From positions 26,020 to 90,019 of the forward strand of contig NZ_JAHQZT010000012.1 of NCBI RefSeq assembly GCF_019061305.1: 64,000 nucleotides of DNA. The letters are read 5' to 3'. This document shows positions 33,059 to 43,616 of this stretch, in pieces (the first letter of the stretch is position 1; every line of letters begins with the position of its first letter). This DNA is from Marinobacterium weihaiense. GTDB taxonomy: Bacteria > Pseudomonadota > Gammaproteobacteria > Pseudomonadales > Balneatricaceae. Under the pieces are notes generated by a model. That model was not told where the DNA came from, made no database searches, and saw nothing but the letters and a program-made list of their open reading frames with translations. The position numbers and the translations under genes are program-made.

Positions 33059-33925
33059 ATGGCAGTCGGAAAAGAGATCAAGACGCAAATTGCGAGTATC
33101 GGCAGCACGCGCAAAATCACCAGCGCCATGGAAATGGTGGCTGCGTCGAAAATGCGCAAGGCCCAGGATCGCATGCAGTCTTCCCGTCCGTACGCTCAAA
33201 GCATCCGTGGTGTGATCCAGCATCTGGCAACTGCCAATCCTGAGTATCGTCATCCGTACATGCACGAGCGCGAGATCAAGCGGGTCGGTTTCATCGTTGT
33301 CGCAACCGATCGCGGTCTCTGTGGCGGCCTGAACGTGAATACGTTCAAGGCAGCCGTAGGCAAGATGAAGGAGTTCCACGACCAGAACGTTGAAGTCGAC
33401 GTCTGTGCGCTGGGTTCCAAGGCGATCACCTTCTTCCGCAACTACGGCGGTAACGTCGTTGCAGCGAAGGGGGGCCTAGGCGATGCACCTGAACTGGAGC
33501 AGCTGATCGGCTCCGTGAAGGTGATGCTGGATGCTTACGACGAGGGCAAGCTGGACAGGTTGTTCATTGTCTCCAGTGACTTTGTGAACACCATGACCCA
33601 GAAGCCTGTCGTGCAGCAGCTGCTGCCGATCGCGGCGAGCGAAGACGACACAGAAACACTCAAGCACAGCTGGGACTATTTGTACGAACCCGATGCGAAA
33701 GAGCTGCTCGATGGCCTGCTTTTGCGTTACGTCGAGTCGCTGGTTTACCAGGCGGTGGTTGAGAACAATGCCTGTGAACAGGCAGCCCGTATGCTGGCGA
33801 TGAAGAACGCGACCGATAACGCCGGCAACCTGATCGATGAGCTGCAGCTGGTGTACAACAAGGCTCGTCAGGCGGCGATCACTCAGGAAATCTCCGAGAT
33901 CGTCGGTGGTGCTGCTGCTGTCTGA
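33059..33925 (+). CDS. atpG: ATP synthase subunit gamma (F1)
   Basis: Central rotor shaft. The N-terminal helix [20 protein letters not shown] and the C-terminal helix with [17 protein letters not shown] form the coiled coil that turns inside the alpha-beta ring. [11 protein letters not shown] near residue 82 is the family signature. The 288 residues match E. coli. Confidence 0.98.
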   Translation: MAVGKEIKTQIASIGSTRKITSAMEMVAASKMRKAQDRMQSSRPYAQSIRGVIQHLATANPEYRHPYMHEREIKRVGFIVVATDRGLCGGLNVNTFKAAVGKMKEFHDQNVEVDVCALGSKAITFFRNYGGNVVAAKGGLGDAPELEQLIGSVKVMLDAYDEGKLDRLFIVSSDFVNTMTQKPVVQQLLPIAASEDDTETLKHSWDYLYEPDAKELLDGLLLRYVESLVYQAVVENNACEQAARMLAMKNATDNAGNLIDELQLVYNKARQAAITQEISEIVGGAAAV

Positions 33926-33950
33926 TGCGGTGAACAGGTTTAAAAGTTAA

Positions 33951-35360
<1,410 letters not shown>

Positions 35361-35393
35361 GTTCCAAGCGGAACCTTTTAAGAGGTAATCAAG

Positions 35394-35819
35394 ATGGCTA
35401 TGACTGTTCATTGTGACATCGTAAGCGCCGAAGACGAGCTGTTCTCCGGGCTGATCGAATTCGTCTCCGTGACAGGTAGCCTGGGTGACCTGGGCATCTA
35501 CCCGGGTCACGCTCCGCTTCTGACGGAACTGAAACCAGGCCCTGTCGAGCTGCGTAAGCAGGGCGGTGAGGAAGATGTGTTCTACGTTTCCGGTGGCTTC
35601 ATTGAAGTTCAGCCGCATAAAGTGACCGTGCTTGCTGACACGGCACTGCGTGCGGGTGATCTGAGTGAAGCTGCAGCCCTTGAAGCCCAGAAGCATGCCC
35701 AGCATGCCATGGCGGACAAGGCGGGTGAGTTCGAATACTCCCGTGCTGCAGCTCAGCTGGCTGAAGCAGCGGCACAGCTGCGCACCCTGCAGCAGATTCG
35801 TCGCAAACTGGGTAAATAA
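35394..35819 (+). CDS. atpC: ATP synthase subunit epsilon (F1)
   Basis: Rotor subunit and intrinsic inhibitor of ATP hydrolysis. An N-terminal beta-sandwich ([21 protein letters not shown]) and a C-terminal two-helix tail (about 90-141) are visible. The 141 residues match E. coli (139). It is the last gene of the operon, followed by a strong terminator. Confidence 0.97.
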   Translation: MAMTVHCDIVSAEDELFSGLIEFVSVTGSLGDLGIYPGHAPLLTELKPGPVELRKQGGEEDVFYVSGGFIEVQPHKVTVLADTALRAGDLSEAAALEAQKHAQHAMADKAGEFEYSRAAAQLAEAAAQLRTLQQIRRKLGK

Positions 35820-35840
35820 ACCGGTTTTCGGCAACGTTCA

Positions 35841-35868
35841 AAAAAGCAGCCTTCGGGCTGCTTTTTTT
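35841..35868 (+). terminator. Rho-independent terminator of the atp operon
   Basis: AGCAGCC and GGCTGCT pair around TTCG, with an A run before and seven T after. The A run on the other side means it could also serve the convergent regulator gene. Confidence 0.93.
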
Positions 35869-35893
35869 GTGTCTATGGTTTTGTCGACCGATG

Positions 35894-36634
35894 CTACAAC
35901 AGCCGCCAGAGCGTATTGAAAATGATCTGCTGGGCGGCCGCTACCTCGCGTGAATCAATCACGACAGCGGTGGGGTAGTTGTCCGAGGCCAGTGAAATGA
36001 TGGCGCAGCGTGGCGGATAGATGGCGATATAGGCGGCATCGACGGGACCCTCCGTGCGTATCCATTTGCGCTCCGAGTACTCGGCGCTCTCACCGCCCTC
36101 GCCGATGGCGATGGCACGGACCCGGATCTTGCGCGCGATACGCTGCGCGGTGAAGTTAGGGAAGGGGCGGTATAGCAATGGCCGGATCGGCTTGGATGAA
36201 AACACCGAATATACCGGCTCGTCCTGCTGGCCCACCCGGTTGAGAATATCCCGCAGTACCTGCTCGATACCGGCATCGCCCTCATAAAACTCCACGTTGG
36301 CGACACTGAAGTCGGGCTTGAGGTGATGCAGCTCGGGGATGACTGTGGTTTTGAGCCGCTCCATGGCGGCATCCATGCGCTCACGACGCTCTTGGGCCAA
36401 CTGCAACAGTACCTCCGGCTCCCGGGCCGAAAAGTAGCGTCGCTTGCCGCGCGGTTGATAGGTGATAATGCCGCGCTGCTGCAGGCTTTTCAGGCATTCA
36501 TATGTACTGCCGCGATTGACACCGGCGCGTTCAGCCACGGTTCGAATTGCACTCGGGCCCAATGCCAGCAAGGCCTTGTAGATACTGACGTCGCGCTCGC
36601 TCAGGCCAAGCATGTCGAAAATTTCAGAATTCAT
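35894..36634 (-). CDS. TrmB-family transcriptional regulator
   Basis: A 246-residue DNA-binding protein. The N-terminal winged helix (about residues 5-75, with IRTVAERAGVNRGSTYECLKSL) is of the TrmB/HTH_11 sugar-responsive type. The C-terminal part (about 110-246) resembles the effector-binding half of short TrmB-like bacterial proteins. TrmB regulators usually sense sugars or sugar phosphates. It is divergent from glmU-glmS and has a palindrome directly before its start codon, so it is a candidate regulator of amino-sugar synthesis and of itself. The target is inferred from position only. Confidence 0.8.
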   Translation of the reverse strand: MNSEIFDMLGLSERDVSIYKALLALGPSAIRTVAERAGVNRGSTYECLKSLQQRGIITYQPRGKRRYFSAREPEVLLQLAQERRERMDAAMERLKTTVIPELHHLKPDFSVANVEFYEGDAGIEQVLRDILNRVGQQDEPVYSVFSSKPIRPLLYRPFPNFTAQRIARKIRVRAIAIGEGGESAEYSERKWIRTEGPVDAAYIAIYPPRCAIISLASDNYPTAVVIDSREVAAAQQIIFNTLWRLL

Positions 36635-36635
36635 T

Positions 36636-36656
36636 TTGTCAATTTTATTGTGACAA
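36636..36656. promoter_or_regulatory. Operator-like palindrome between the TrmB-type gene and glmU
   Basis: TTGTCA and TGACAA form a perfect inverted repeat with a 9-base spacer, two bases upstream of the regulator's ATG and 97 bases before glmU. Half-site centres are about 1.5 helical turns apart, a spacing possible for a winged-helix dimer. Confidence 0.6.
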
Positions 36657-36752
36657 TGGGGCTTGATCAGGACTGAGTATACGCTAAAGTTCCAGCCAGT
36701 TTACATGTTCATGTCGTGACCACGCGTGGCGACTCTGAGGTAGCGAAATACT

Positions 36753-38120
36753 ATGAAAACGGATGTGGTAATTCTGGCGGCCGGGCAAGGCAGCCGCATG
36801 AAATCGGCTTTGCCCAAGGTGATGCACAAGCTGGCCGGCAAGCCGATGGTTCAGCATGTCGTGGACAGTGCGCGCAGGCTGGCACCGGAAGGATTGCATC
36901 TGGTGATCGGGCACGAAGGCGAGCAGGTCGAGCAGGCCCTGGCGGGTCAGGCTCTGTCATTTGTCTGGCAACGCGAGCAGCTGGGCACCGGTCATGCGGT
37001 GGCTCAGGCGATGCCCAATATTGATCGGGACTCGGTGGTACTGGTGCTCTACGGCGACGTGCCGCTGACGCGCCCGGATACCCTGCGGCAGCTGGTCAAA
37101 CTCGCGTCCGAGGGCGACCTGGGCCTGCTGACGGTGAAGCTGGATGATCCCGCCGGATACGGCCGTATCATCCGCAATGCGGTCGGCGACGTGGTTGCAA
37201 TTGTCGAGCACAAGGATGCCACCGAGCAGGAAAAGCTGGTCCGTGAAGTCAACACCGGTATTCTGGCACTGCCATCGGCCGCGCTGCATGAATGGCTGCC
37301 GCGCCTGTCCGCCGATAACGCCCAGGGCGAGTATTACCTCACGGATGTGATTGCCATGGCGGCGGAAGCTGGGATGCGGGTGCGTGCGATCCAGCCCGAA
37401 GCCGAGCAGGAAGTGCAAGGCGTAAACAATCGCCAGCAACTGGCGCAGCTGGAACGCTGGTATCAGCGTCAGCAGGCCGAACAACTGATGGCCGAAGGTG
37501 TCACTCTGGCCGATCCCGCGCGTCTCGACATTCGCGGCGAGCTCCAGGCGGCCCCGGATGTGCTCATCGATATCAACACGATTTTCGAAGGCGAAGTGGT
37601 ACTGGGCGAGGGCGTCGAGATCGGCGCCAACTGCATCATTCGTAACGCCCGCATCGGTGCCGGTACCCGTGTGGAAGCCAACTCCATCATCGATGGTGCC
37701 GTTGTAGCCGAAAACGCCCAGATAGGTCCTTTTGCACGTTTGCGTCCAGGTACCGAGATGGCGGCCGGCAGCAAGGTCGGCAACTTTGTCGAAACCAAGA
37801 AGGCGCTTATTGGTGAAGGCTCCAAGGTCAATCACCTGACCTATATCGGCGATGCCGAGATTGGGCGCGAGGTGAATGTCGGTGCCGGCACCATCACCTG
37901 CAACTATGATGGCGTCAACAAGTCGCTGACCCGCATCGGCGACGGCGCCTTCATCGGCTCCAACAGCTCACTGGTCGCACCGATTGAAATCGGTGCAGGG
38001 GCCACCGTGGGCGCGGGGTCTACCCTGACCAAGGCCGTGGCCGACAACCAGCTTGCCGTGGCGCGTGGCAAGCAGGTCAATCTCGACAGCTGGGCGCGCC
38101 CGCAGAAAAAAGGTTCCTGA
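36753..38120 (+). CDS. glmU: Bifunctional GlmU (N-acetylglucosamine-1-phosphate uridyltransferase / glucosamine-1-phosphate acetyltransferase)
   Basis: Makes UDP-GlcNAc, the precursor of peptidoglycan and lipopolysaccharide. The N-terminal pyrophosphorylase domain has AAGQGSRMKSALPKVMHKLA (residues 8-27). The C-terminal half is a left-handed beta-helix of hexapeptide repeats (about 250-440) with the acetyltransferase site. The 455 residues match E. coli (456). glmS, the enzyme for the first step of the pathway, follows after 2 bases. Confidence 0.98.
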   Translation: MKTDVVILAAGQGSRMKSALPKVMHKLAGKPMVQHVVDSARRLAPEGLHLVIGHEGEQVEQALAGQALSFVWQREQLGTGHAVAQAMPNIDRDSVVLVLYGDVPLTRPDTLRQLVKLASEGDLGLLTVKLDDPAGYGRIIRNAVGDVVAIVEHKDATEQEKLVREVNTGILALPSAALHEWLPRLSADNAQGEYYLTDVIAMAAEAGMRVRAIQPEAEQEVQGVNNRQQLAQLERWYQRQQAEQLMAEGVTLADPARLDIRGELQAAPDVLIDINTIFEGEVVLGEGVEIGANCIIRNARIGAGTRVEANSIIDGAVVAENAQIGPFARLRPGTEMAAGSKVGNFVETKKALIGEGSKVNHLTYIGDAEIGREVNVGAGTITCNYDGVNKSLTRIGDGAFIGSNSSLVAPIEIGAGATVGAGSTLTKAVADNQLAVARGKQVNLDSWARPQKKGS

Positions 38121-38122
38121 GC

Positions 38123-39949
38123 ATGTGCGGAATTGTTGGCGCCATCGCGGCGCGTCCGGTGGCGGGTATTCTGCTGGAAGGCCTGCGCCGTCTGGAGTAC
38201 CGCGGTTATGACTCGGCTGGCATGGCGGTGCTGAACCAGGGGCAGATTGGCCGCTTGCGGCGTATCGGCAAGGTGCAGGCGCTGGCGGATGCCTGTGCGC
38301 AGCAGTCGCTGCCTGGTCACCTGGGCATTGCCCATACTCGTTGGGCGACTCATGGCAAGCCGTCTGAGCAGAATGCCCACCCGCACATGTCCGGCGAGCG
38401 TCTGGCGGTGGTACATAACGGTATCATCGAAAACTTCGAGCCGCTCAAGCGTGAGCTGGAGCAGCAGGGGTATGTGTTCACGTCCGAAACCGATACCGAG
38501 GTTGTGGCTCATCTGCTCGACCGCGAACTCAAAACAGGCCTCGATCTGCTAGCGGCCCTGCGTAAAACTATGGAGTTCCTGGAGGGGGCCTTTGCTCTGG
38601 GCGTGATTCATGCCGACCAGCCGGAACAGCTGCTGACCGCCCGCAAGGGCAGCCCCCTGGTGATCGGCGTGGGCATCGGCGAGAACTTCATTGCTTCCGA
38701 TCAGCTGGCGTTGCTGCCAGTGACCGATCGCTTCATGTTTCTGGAAGATGGTGATATTGCTCAGCTGGAAGCCGAGCGGATTCAGGTATGGGATGCTCAG
38801 GGACAGGTGGCCGAGCGTGCTATCAGTACCTTCGAGCATGGCCAGGGCAGCGCCGAAAAAGGCGAATTCCGCCATTTCATGCTCAAGGAGATTTATGAGC
38901 AGCCACGCGTCATGCAGGCTGTGCTGGAAGGGCGCATTGCCTCCGGTCATCTGTTGGAGCAGGCGTTCGGCAGTGATGCCGGTGCGGTATTTGATCGGGT
39001 GAAGCAGGTACAGATCGTGGCCTGTGGCACCAGTTACCACGCCGGTCTGGTGGCCAAATACTGGATCGAGGAGCTGGTCGGCATTCCCTGCATGGTTGAG
39101 GTTGCCAGCGAATTCCGTTACCGCCCGGTTGTCCTGCCCGAAGACACCCTGCTGCTGACCCTGTCTCAGTCCGGTGAGACCGCCGATACTCTGGCGGCGC
39201 TACGTGAGGTGAAGGCACGAGTACTGGCGACCCTGGCGATCTGCAACGTGCCGGGCAGCTCGCTGGTGCGCGAGTCGGATCTGAGCCTGATGACCAACGC
39301 CGGTCCCGAGATCGGTGTCGCCTCCACCAAGGCGTTTACCTCCCAACTGGTCGCGCTGATGCTGACCACCATTGCGTTGGGCCGCCGCCATGGGCTGAGT
39401 GCTGACAAGGAAACGGCGCTGGTGGCAGCGCTGGAGCAGTTGCCGGAACTATTCCAGCAATTGCTGGCGTTGGACGGCCCGATCGAGGCGATGTCGGCGC
39501 ATTTTGCCGAAAAACGCCATGCCTTGTTCCTGGGACGTAACGTGCTCTACCCGGTAGCCATGGAAGGCGCGCTCAAGCTCAAGGAGATCTCCTATATTCA
39601 CGCCGAGGCCTATCCGGCCGGTGAGCTCAAGCATGGGCCGCTGGCACTGGTGGACAAGGAGATGCCGGTCATCGCCGTGGCACCGCGCAACGGCATGCTG
39701 GACAAGCTCAAGGCCAACCTGCAGGAAGTGCGTGCCCGTGGGGGTGAGCTGTTCGTCTTTGCCGGTTGCGAAGAGAGTATTCAGTCCCAGGAGGGGGTGC
39801 ATGTGATTCACCTGCCAGCCCTGCCGCCGGTACTGGATCCCATCGCCTTTACCTTGCCGCTGCAGCTGCTGTCCTACCATGTGGCGGTACTCAAGGGCAC
39901 GGATGTGGACCAGCCGCGCAACCTCGCCAAGAGCGTGACCGTGGAGTAA
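38123..39949 (+). CDS. glmS: Glutamine-fructose-6-phosphate aminotransferase (isomerizing)
   Basis: Converts fructose-6-phosphate and glutamine to glucosamine-6-phosphate. The N-terminal glutaminase begins with the nucleophile in MCGIVGAIA. Two SIS sugar-binding domains follow, with CGTSYHAGLVAKYW near 302 and SQSGETADTLAAL near 349. The C-terminal PRNLAKSVTVE tail closes the active site. The 608 residues are normal. It is translationally close to glmU. Confidence 0.98.
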   Translation: MCGIVGAIAARPVAGILLEGLRRLEYRGYDSAGMAVLNQGQIGRLRRIGKVQALADACAQQSLPGHLGIAHTRWATHGKPSEQNAHPHMSGERLAVVHNGIIENFEPLKRELEQQGYVFTSETDTEVVAHLLDRELKTGLDLLAALRKTMEFLEGAFALGVIHADQPEQLLTARKGSPLVIGVGIGENFIASDQLALLPVTDRFMFLEDGDIAQLEAERIQVWDAQGQVAERAISTFEHGQGSAEKGEFRHFMLKEIYEQPRVMQAVLEGRIASGHLLEQAFGSDAGAVFDRVKQVQIVACGTSYHAGLVAKYWIEELVGIPCMVEVASEFRYRPVVLPEDTLLLTLSQSGETADTLAALREVKARVLATLAICNVPGSSLVRESDLSLMTNAGPEIGVASTKAFTSQLVALMLTTIALGRRHGLSADKETALVAALEQLPELFQQLLALDGPIEAMSAHFAEKRHALFLGRNVLYPVAMEGALKLKEISYIHAEAYPAGELKHGPLALVDKEMPVIAVAPRNGMLDKLKANLQEVRARGGELFVFAGCEESIQSQEGVHVIHLPALPPVLDPIAFTLPLQLLSYHVAVLKGTDVDQPRNLAKSVTVE

Positions 39950-39969
39950 GGCGTATCATCGGTTGATCA

Positions 39970-39995
39970 ATGCCCCGCCACTGCGGGGCATTTTT
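39970..39995 (+). terminator. Rho-independent terminator of glmUS
   Basis: ATGCCCCGC pairs with GCGGGGCAT around a 4-base loop, followed by five T. Confidence 0.92.
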
Positions 39996-40034
39996 GTATC
40001 GGACTGCCGCTCAGATGGTGTTGCGAACGCGCTG

Positions 40035-40433
40035 TCAGCGATGCTGGGTGCGTGGGGGCTCGGGGCGTGACCAGACGATGCCCGCGCCCGTGGCGATCAA
40101 CAGGATGATGCTGCCCAGCATCAGGGGGTGGTGGATGGTGTACAGGGCGATCAGCAAGGCCGTCAGCATGCCAAGGCTGGCGATCCACTTGGTGCGGCGA
40201 TCGATATGGCCACCCCGCTCCCAGTTGCGCAGACTTGGCCCAAGTAGCCGGTGTTGCTGTAGCCAGCGGTGCAGACCGGGGGAGCAACGCGAGGCGCAGC
40301 CAGCGGCCATAAGCACGAAAATCGTCGTGGGCAGGCCCGGCAACAGTGCGCCGAGCAGGGCAAGTGCGATGCATGCCCATGTCAGCAGCAGCCACAGCCA
40401 TCGCCATGGCTGACGAGCTGAATGATTGGCCAT
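40035..40433 (-). CDS. YbaN/DUF454 family inner-membrane protein
   Basis: A small membrane protein of 132 residues. Two pairs of hydrophobic helices are visible (about 12-45 and 85-120). The block LALLGALLPGLPTTIFVLMAAGCASRCSP is recognisable for DUF454 (E. coli YbaN); I split it as LLGALLPGLPTTIF plus AAGCASRCSP. Its function is not established. The chosen ATG has AAGGA six bases upstream. A start 15 codons further up is possible. It lies between convergent glmS and the co-directional sensor kinase. Confidence 0.8.
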   Translation of the reverse strand: MANHSARQPWRWLWLLLTWACIALALLGALLPGLPTTIFVLMAAGCASRCSPGLHRWLQQHRLLGPSLRNWERGGHIDRRTKWIASLGMLTALLIALYTIHHPLMLGSIILLIATGAGIVWSRPEPPRTQHR

Positions 40434-40484
40434 CCGGTTTCCTTGTTCACCTAATTCTGTCCCCAGTATAGATGACACCAGGGG

Positions 40485-41849
40485 TCAGCGGCGAGGCAGC
40501 CAGAGCGTGAAACAGGTGCCCTGCGCATCACTGCTGACGTCAGCGCGGCCGCCGTGCAGCTGCATGATCGAGCGTACGATCGCCAACCCCAGGCCGCCAC
40601 AATCACCCGATTCGGCACGGGCCGGGTCACAGCGGTAAAAGCGCTCGAACAGGCGGGGCAGGTGCTCGGCAGCAATGGCCGGCCCTTGGTTGTGTACCCG
40701 AATTTCAATGCCTGCGTCGCGATCATGGCTGCTGATCAGGATAGGGCTGCTGTCGTCGGCATAGCGCAGGGCGTTGGCGATCAGGTTGGCCAGTGCGCGG
40801 CGCAGCAAATCTCGATCGGCACAAACCTCATGCGTTGCCTGATTGATCAGCTGCAAACCTCTATCCTCGGCCACGCCTTCGAAGTACTCGCTCAGCTGCT
40901 CTACCAGCTCGCTCAGCGGCAGCGATTCTGCATTCAGCGAAGCCTTGGGTTGTTCGGTGCGTGCCAGAAACAGCATGCTGTCGATCATGCGGGCAAGGCG
41001 TTCATACTCTTCCAGGTTGGAGACCAGAAGGCTTTCATACTCGTCTCGCGTGCGGGGGTGACGCAGGGTTTGCTGGGTCTGCCCCATCAAATTGCTCAGC
41101 GGTGTGCGCATCTCGTGGGCCAGGTCTTCGGAAAAGCGTGACAGCTGGGCAAAGCCGTCTTCCAGGCGTGCCAGCATCTGGTTCAGGGCCTGACTGAGCG
41201 CGTGCAGCTCACTGACCGGATAACGGTCATCCAGCCTCAGGTAGAGGTGCTGCGCATCGATGCGGGCAGCGCGAGCCGCCAAGTGCCGTACCGGCCGCAG
41301 CCCGCGTTGGCTGATCAGCCCACCCAGTGCAAACGCCAGCAGGGCACCCGCCGCCAGTGCCATGCCCAATTTGAGCCGGTAGGCCGCCAGCATCTGATTG
41401 CGTTCGGCCAGCAGTTTACCGGCAATCAGGGTGACCGAGCGCTCTCCCTGACGTACTTGGACCCAGGCCAGTCGTGCCGGCGTTTGGCCGTCGAGCCTGG
41501 CGAAGCGGAGGTGCTCTGCCGGGGGCAATGTGGGGATGGCTAGGCCTGCAGGGTTGATTTCAATCAGCGCCTGGCCATCGGTATCCAGAATCCACAGCAG
41601 GCTCTGGCGGTTGCCCAGCATGTTGCCGTACAGCTGTGGACGTTCACGCAGGGCGGCGATACTGGCACTGTCATCCAGCAGGGCATGCATGCGCTCCAGT
41701 CGCCCCTGCAGTGCCTGATCATCCCGCCAAGCGATCTCCCGATACAACGACTGGTACAGATAGAAGCCGATGCTGCCCAGTACCAGAGTGCTGACCAGGG
41801 CAAACAGCAGCGCCAATCGAAGGCTGAGGGACCGGGGCCAGAGGCTCAT
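40485..41849 (-). CDS. Sensor histidine kinase of the CusS/HprS (heavy-metal/oxidant) type
   Basis: A 454-residue inner-membrane kinase. TM1 is at about 11-31, a periplasmic sensor domain at 32-158, TM2 at about 160-180 and HAMP at 180-235. The phosphoacceptor His245 is in [14 protein letters not shown]. The ATPase domain follows with ANALRYAD and [11 protein letters not shown]. The architecture and sequence are those of the CusS/IrlS/HprS group. The membrane and periplasmic parts contain no cysteine, so a thiol sensor as proposed for E. coli HprS is not obvious. The ATG overlaps the stop of the regulator gene by 4 bases. Confidence 0.9.
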   Translation of the reverse strand: MSLWPRSLSLRLALLFALVSTLVLGSIGFYLYQSLYREIAWRDDQALQGRLERMHALLDDSASIAALRERPQLYGNMLGNRQSLLWILDTDGQALIEINPAGLAIPTLPPAEHLRFARLDGQTPARLAWVQVRQGERSVTLIAGKLLAERNQMLAAYRLKLGMALAAGALLAFALGGLISQRGLRPVRHLAARAARIDAQHLYLRLDDRYPVSELHALSQALNQMLARLEDGFAQLSRFSEDLAHEMRTPLSNLMGQTQQTLRHPRTRDEYESLLVSNLEEYERLARMIDSMLFLARTEQPKASLNAESLPLSELVEQLSEYFEGVAEDRGLQLINQATHEVCADRDLLRRALANLIANALRYADDSSPILISSHDRDAGIEIRVHNQGPAIAAEHLPRLFERFYRCDPARAESGDCGGLGLAIVRSIMQLHGGRADVSSDAQGTCFTLWLPRR

Positions 41850-42517
41850 GCCGGTGTTTCCAGCACATAGCCCATGCCACGCACGGTCTGGATCAACTTG
41901 GTCGGGTAGGGGTCATCCACCTTGGCGCGCAAGCGGCGAATGGCCACATCTACCACGTTTGTATCGCTGTCGAAGTTCATCTGCCATACCTGGGAGGCGA
42001 TATAGGTGCGGGACAAGACTTCGCCTTCGCGGCTCATCAGCAGGTGCAGCAGGGCAAACTCCTTGTTGGTCAGGCTGATGCGGTCACCGTTGCGGCTGAC
42101 GCGCCGGCGCAGCAGGTCCAGCTGCAGGTCGGCCACCTCGAACACCGAAGACTCCCGCGCCGGGGCGCGGCGCAGCAGGGTACGGACCCGGGCCAGCAGT
42201 TCGGCAAAGGAGAACGGCTTGACCAGATAGTCATCGGCACCCAGCTCCAGCCCTTTTACCCGATCGTCGACCGCATCACGGGCGGTCAGAAACAGCACTG
42301 GCACCTGCGATGTGCGGCGGATGATCTGCAGCAGTTGCCAGCCGTCCAGTCCGGGCACCATGACATCCAGAATGATCAGGTCGAATTCTTCCTCCTGAAT
42401 GAGGTGCTGGCCATCAAAGCCGTTCAGCGCCAAGGCCACCGTGTAGCCGGACTCGCTCAGGCCCTTGTTCAGGTAGTCCGCGGTCTTGGGCTCGTCTTCT
42501 ACCACCAGTATGCGCAT
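41846..42517 (-). CDS. OmpR-type response regulator of the CusR/HprR group
   Basis: A 223-residue regulator. The receiver domain has phosphoacceptor Asp51 in [14 protein letters not shown], Thr78 and Lys100. The C-terminal winged helix (about 127-223) ends in VRGMGYVLE. It is the first gene of the pair with the sensor kinase. The divergent promoter region contains a palindrome nearly identical to the E. coli HprR/CusR box, which argues that it controls the two plus-strand genes beside it. Confidence 0.93.
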   Translation of the reverse strand: MRILVVEDEPKTADYLNKGLSESGYTVALALNGFDGQHLIQEEEFDLIILDVMVPGLDGWQLLQIIRRTSQVPVLFLTARDAVDDRVKGLELGADDYLVKPFSFAELLARVRTLLRRAPARESSVFEVADLQLDLLRRRVSRNGDRISLTNKEFALLHLLMSREGEVLSRTYIASQVWQMNFDSDTNVVDVAIRRLRAKVDDPYPTKLIQTVRGMGYVLETPA

Positions 42518-42563
42518 TGTCTGTCCTCCTGCAGGCAGGGTAAGCGGAACGGCACGCGGCCGC

Positions 42564-42581
42564 CATTACAAATTCGTAATG
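42564..42581. promoter_or_regulatory. HprR/CusR-type operator
   Basis: CATTACAAATTCGTAATG is an inverted repeat with CATTAC and GTAATG arms. It matches the E. coli HprR/CusR box CATTACAAAATTGTAATG, as I recall it, at 16 of 18 bases. It lies between the response regulator and the HbpS-like gene, about 80 bases before the latter. Confidence 0.8.
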
Positions 42582-42659
42582 CCCCGGCAATCCGTCTGAC
42601 GGAGTGGCTGCGGCATAGTGGTCAGCGTTCGCAAACGGAACCCATAACGGAGATTGAGT

Positions 42660-43157
42660 ATGCTTGCCAAGACCATCCGTACCACGGCCCTCGGCCTTGC
42701 GCTGTGCAGCAGCAGCGTTTTTGCGGCCGACGGTGTTGCTCAACGGGCTGATGTCACTTTGCCCCTGGCTAATCAGTTGATCGATGCCACGCTGGCCGCC
42801 TGCCATGAGCAGGGTCGCACGGCGGTGGTCGCCGTTGTCGACCGCGGTGGCAATCTGGTGGCACTGCAGCGTGACGACAATGTCGGTCCGCACAATACGC
42901 TGGCGGCGCAGCGCAAGGCATTCACATCCCTGTCGACCAAGAACACCAGCCGGGCATTGTCCGATCTGGCGCGCAACACCCCGGATGCCGAAAACCTGAA
43001 TACCCTGGGTGAGCTGCTGCTGCTCGGCGGTGGTGTGCCGCTGAAGGTCGAGGATCAGGTCATCGGCGCTATTGGTGTCGCCGGTGCCGGTGGTGCCAAG
43101 ACCGATGAAGGTTGTGCCCTGACAGCCATCGAGCAGGTATTGCCAAAAACGCTTTAA
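42660..43157 (+). CDS. Exported GlcG/HbpS-family (heme-binding-like) protein
   Basis: A 165-residue protein. It has a signal peptide (about 1-23, ending VFAADG) and a GlcG/HbpS domain with VVAVVDRGGNLVALQRDD, AQRKAFTS and the glycine-rich LGGGVPLKVEDQVIGAIGVAGAGG. Streptomyces HbpS is secreted, binds heme and tunes a two-component kinase under redox stress. The family also includes proteins of unknown function. I chose ATG 42660, which has GGAG seven bases upstream; a TTG two codons earlier is in frame. It sits divergent from a two-component system, behind its likely operator. Confidence 0.85.
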   Translation: MLAKTIRTTALGLALCSSSVFAADGVAQRADVTLPLANQLIDATLAACHEQGRTAVVAVVDRGGNLVALQRDDNVGPHNTLAAQRKAFTSLSTKNTSRALSDLARNTPDAENLNTLGELLLLGGGVPLKVEDQVIGAIGVAGAGGAKTDEGCALTAIEQVLPKTL

Positions 43158-43205
43158 TGCGACCCCCTTTATCCGTACATACGTATATAAATCTGGAGTC
43201 ATCAC

Positions 43206-43616
43206 ATGAACAAGCTGAAATCCCTGTGTGCCGGTGTGGCCCTGTCTGCTGTATCCTCTCTGGCCTTGGCGGCCGGCAACCCGCTGAGCGTCCACGTGCT
43301 GAACCTGGAAGACGGCCTGCCGTCGCCGGACGTCACCGTAACTCTGGAGCAGAAGGGTGCCAATGGCTGGGAATCGCTGAACAGCGGCATAACCAATGAA
43401 AACGGCCGCATCACTGCACTGTTCCCGGAAGGTCAGTCACTGGAAACCGGTACTTACCGGGTGACATTCGAGACCGGTGACTGGTTCGAAAAGCACGACA
43501 GCGACACCTTCTTCCCGGAAATCCCGGTCATCTTCAACGTGGATGGCGACGTTGAGCACTACCACATCCCGCTGCTGCTGAGCCCCTACGGCTTCTCCAC
43601 CTACCGTGGCAACTGA
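43206..43616 (+). CDS. hiuH: Periplasmic 5-hydroxyisourate hydrolase (transthyretin-like)
   Basis: Hydrolyses 5-hydroxyisourate, an oxidation product of urate. A signal peptide (about 1-22, ending ALAA) precedes a transthyretin-fold domain. Family residues are in place: the His in LSVHVLN, the Arg in TNENGRI, the His in HYHIPLLLSPYGFSTY. The C-terminal signature is YRGN where the family usually has YRGS. In E. coli the periplasmic hiuH is controlled by HprSR, and here it follows a matching regulatory cassette. No urate oxidase or OHCU decarboxylase gene is in the window. The end overlaps the convergent hydrolase gene by 16 bases. Confidence 0.9.
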   Translation: MNKLKSLCAGVALSAVSSLALAAGNPLSVHVLNLEDGLPSPDVTVTLEQKGANGWESLNSGITNENGRITALFPEGQSLETGTYRVTFETGDWFEKHDSDTFFPEIPVIFNVDGDVEHYHIPLLLSPYGFSTYRGN

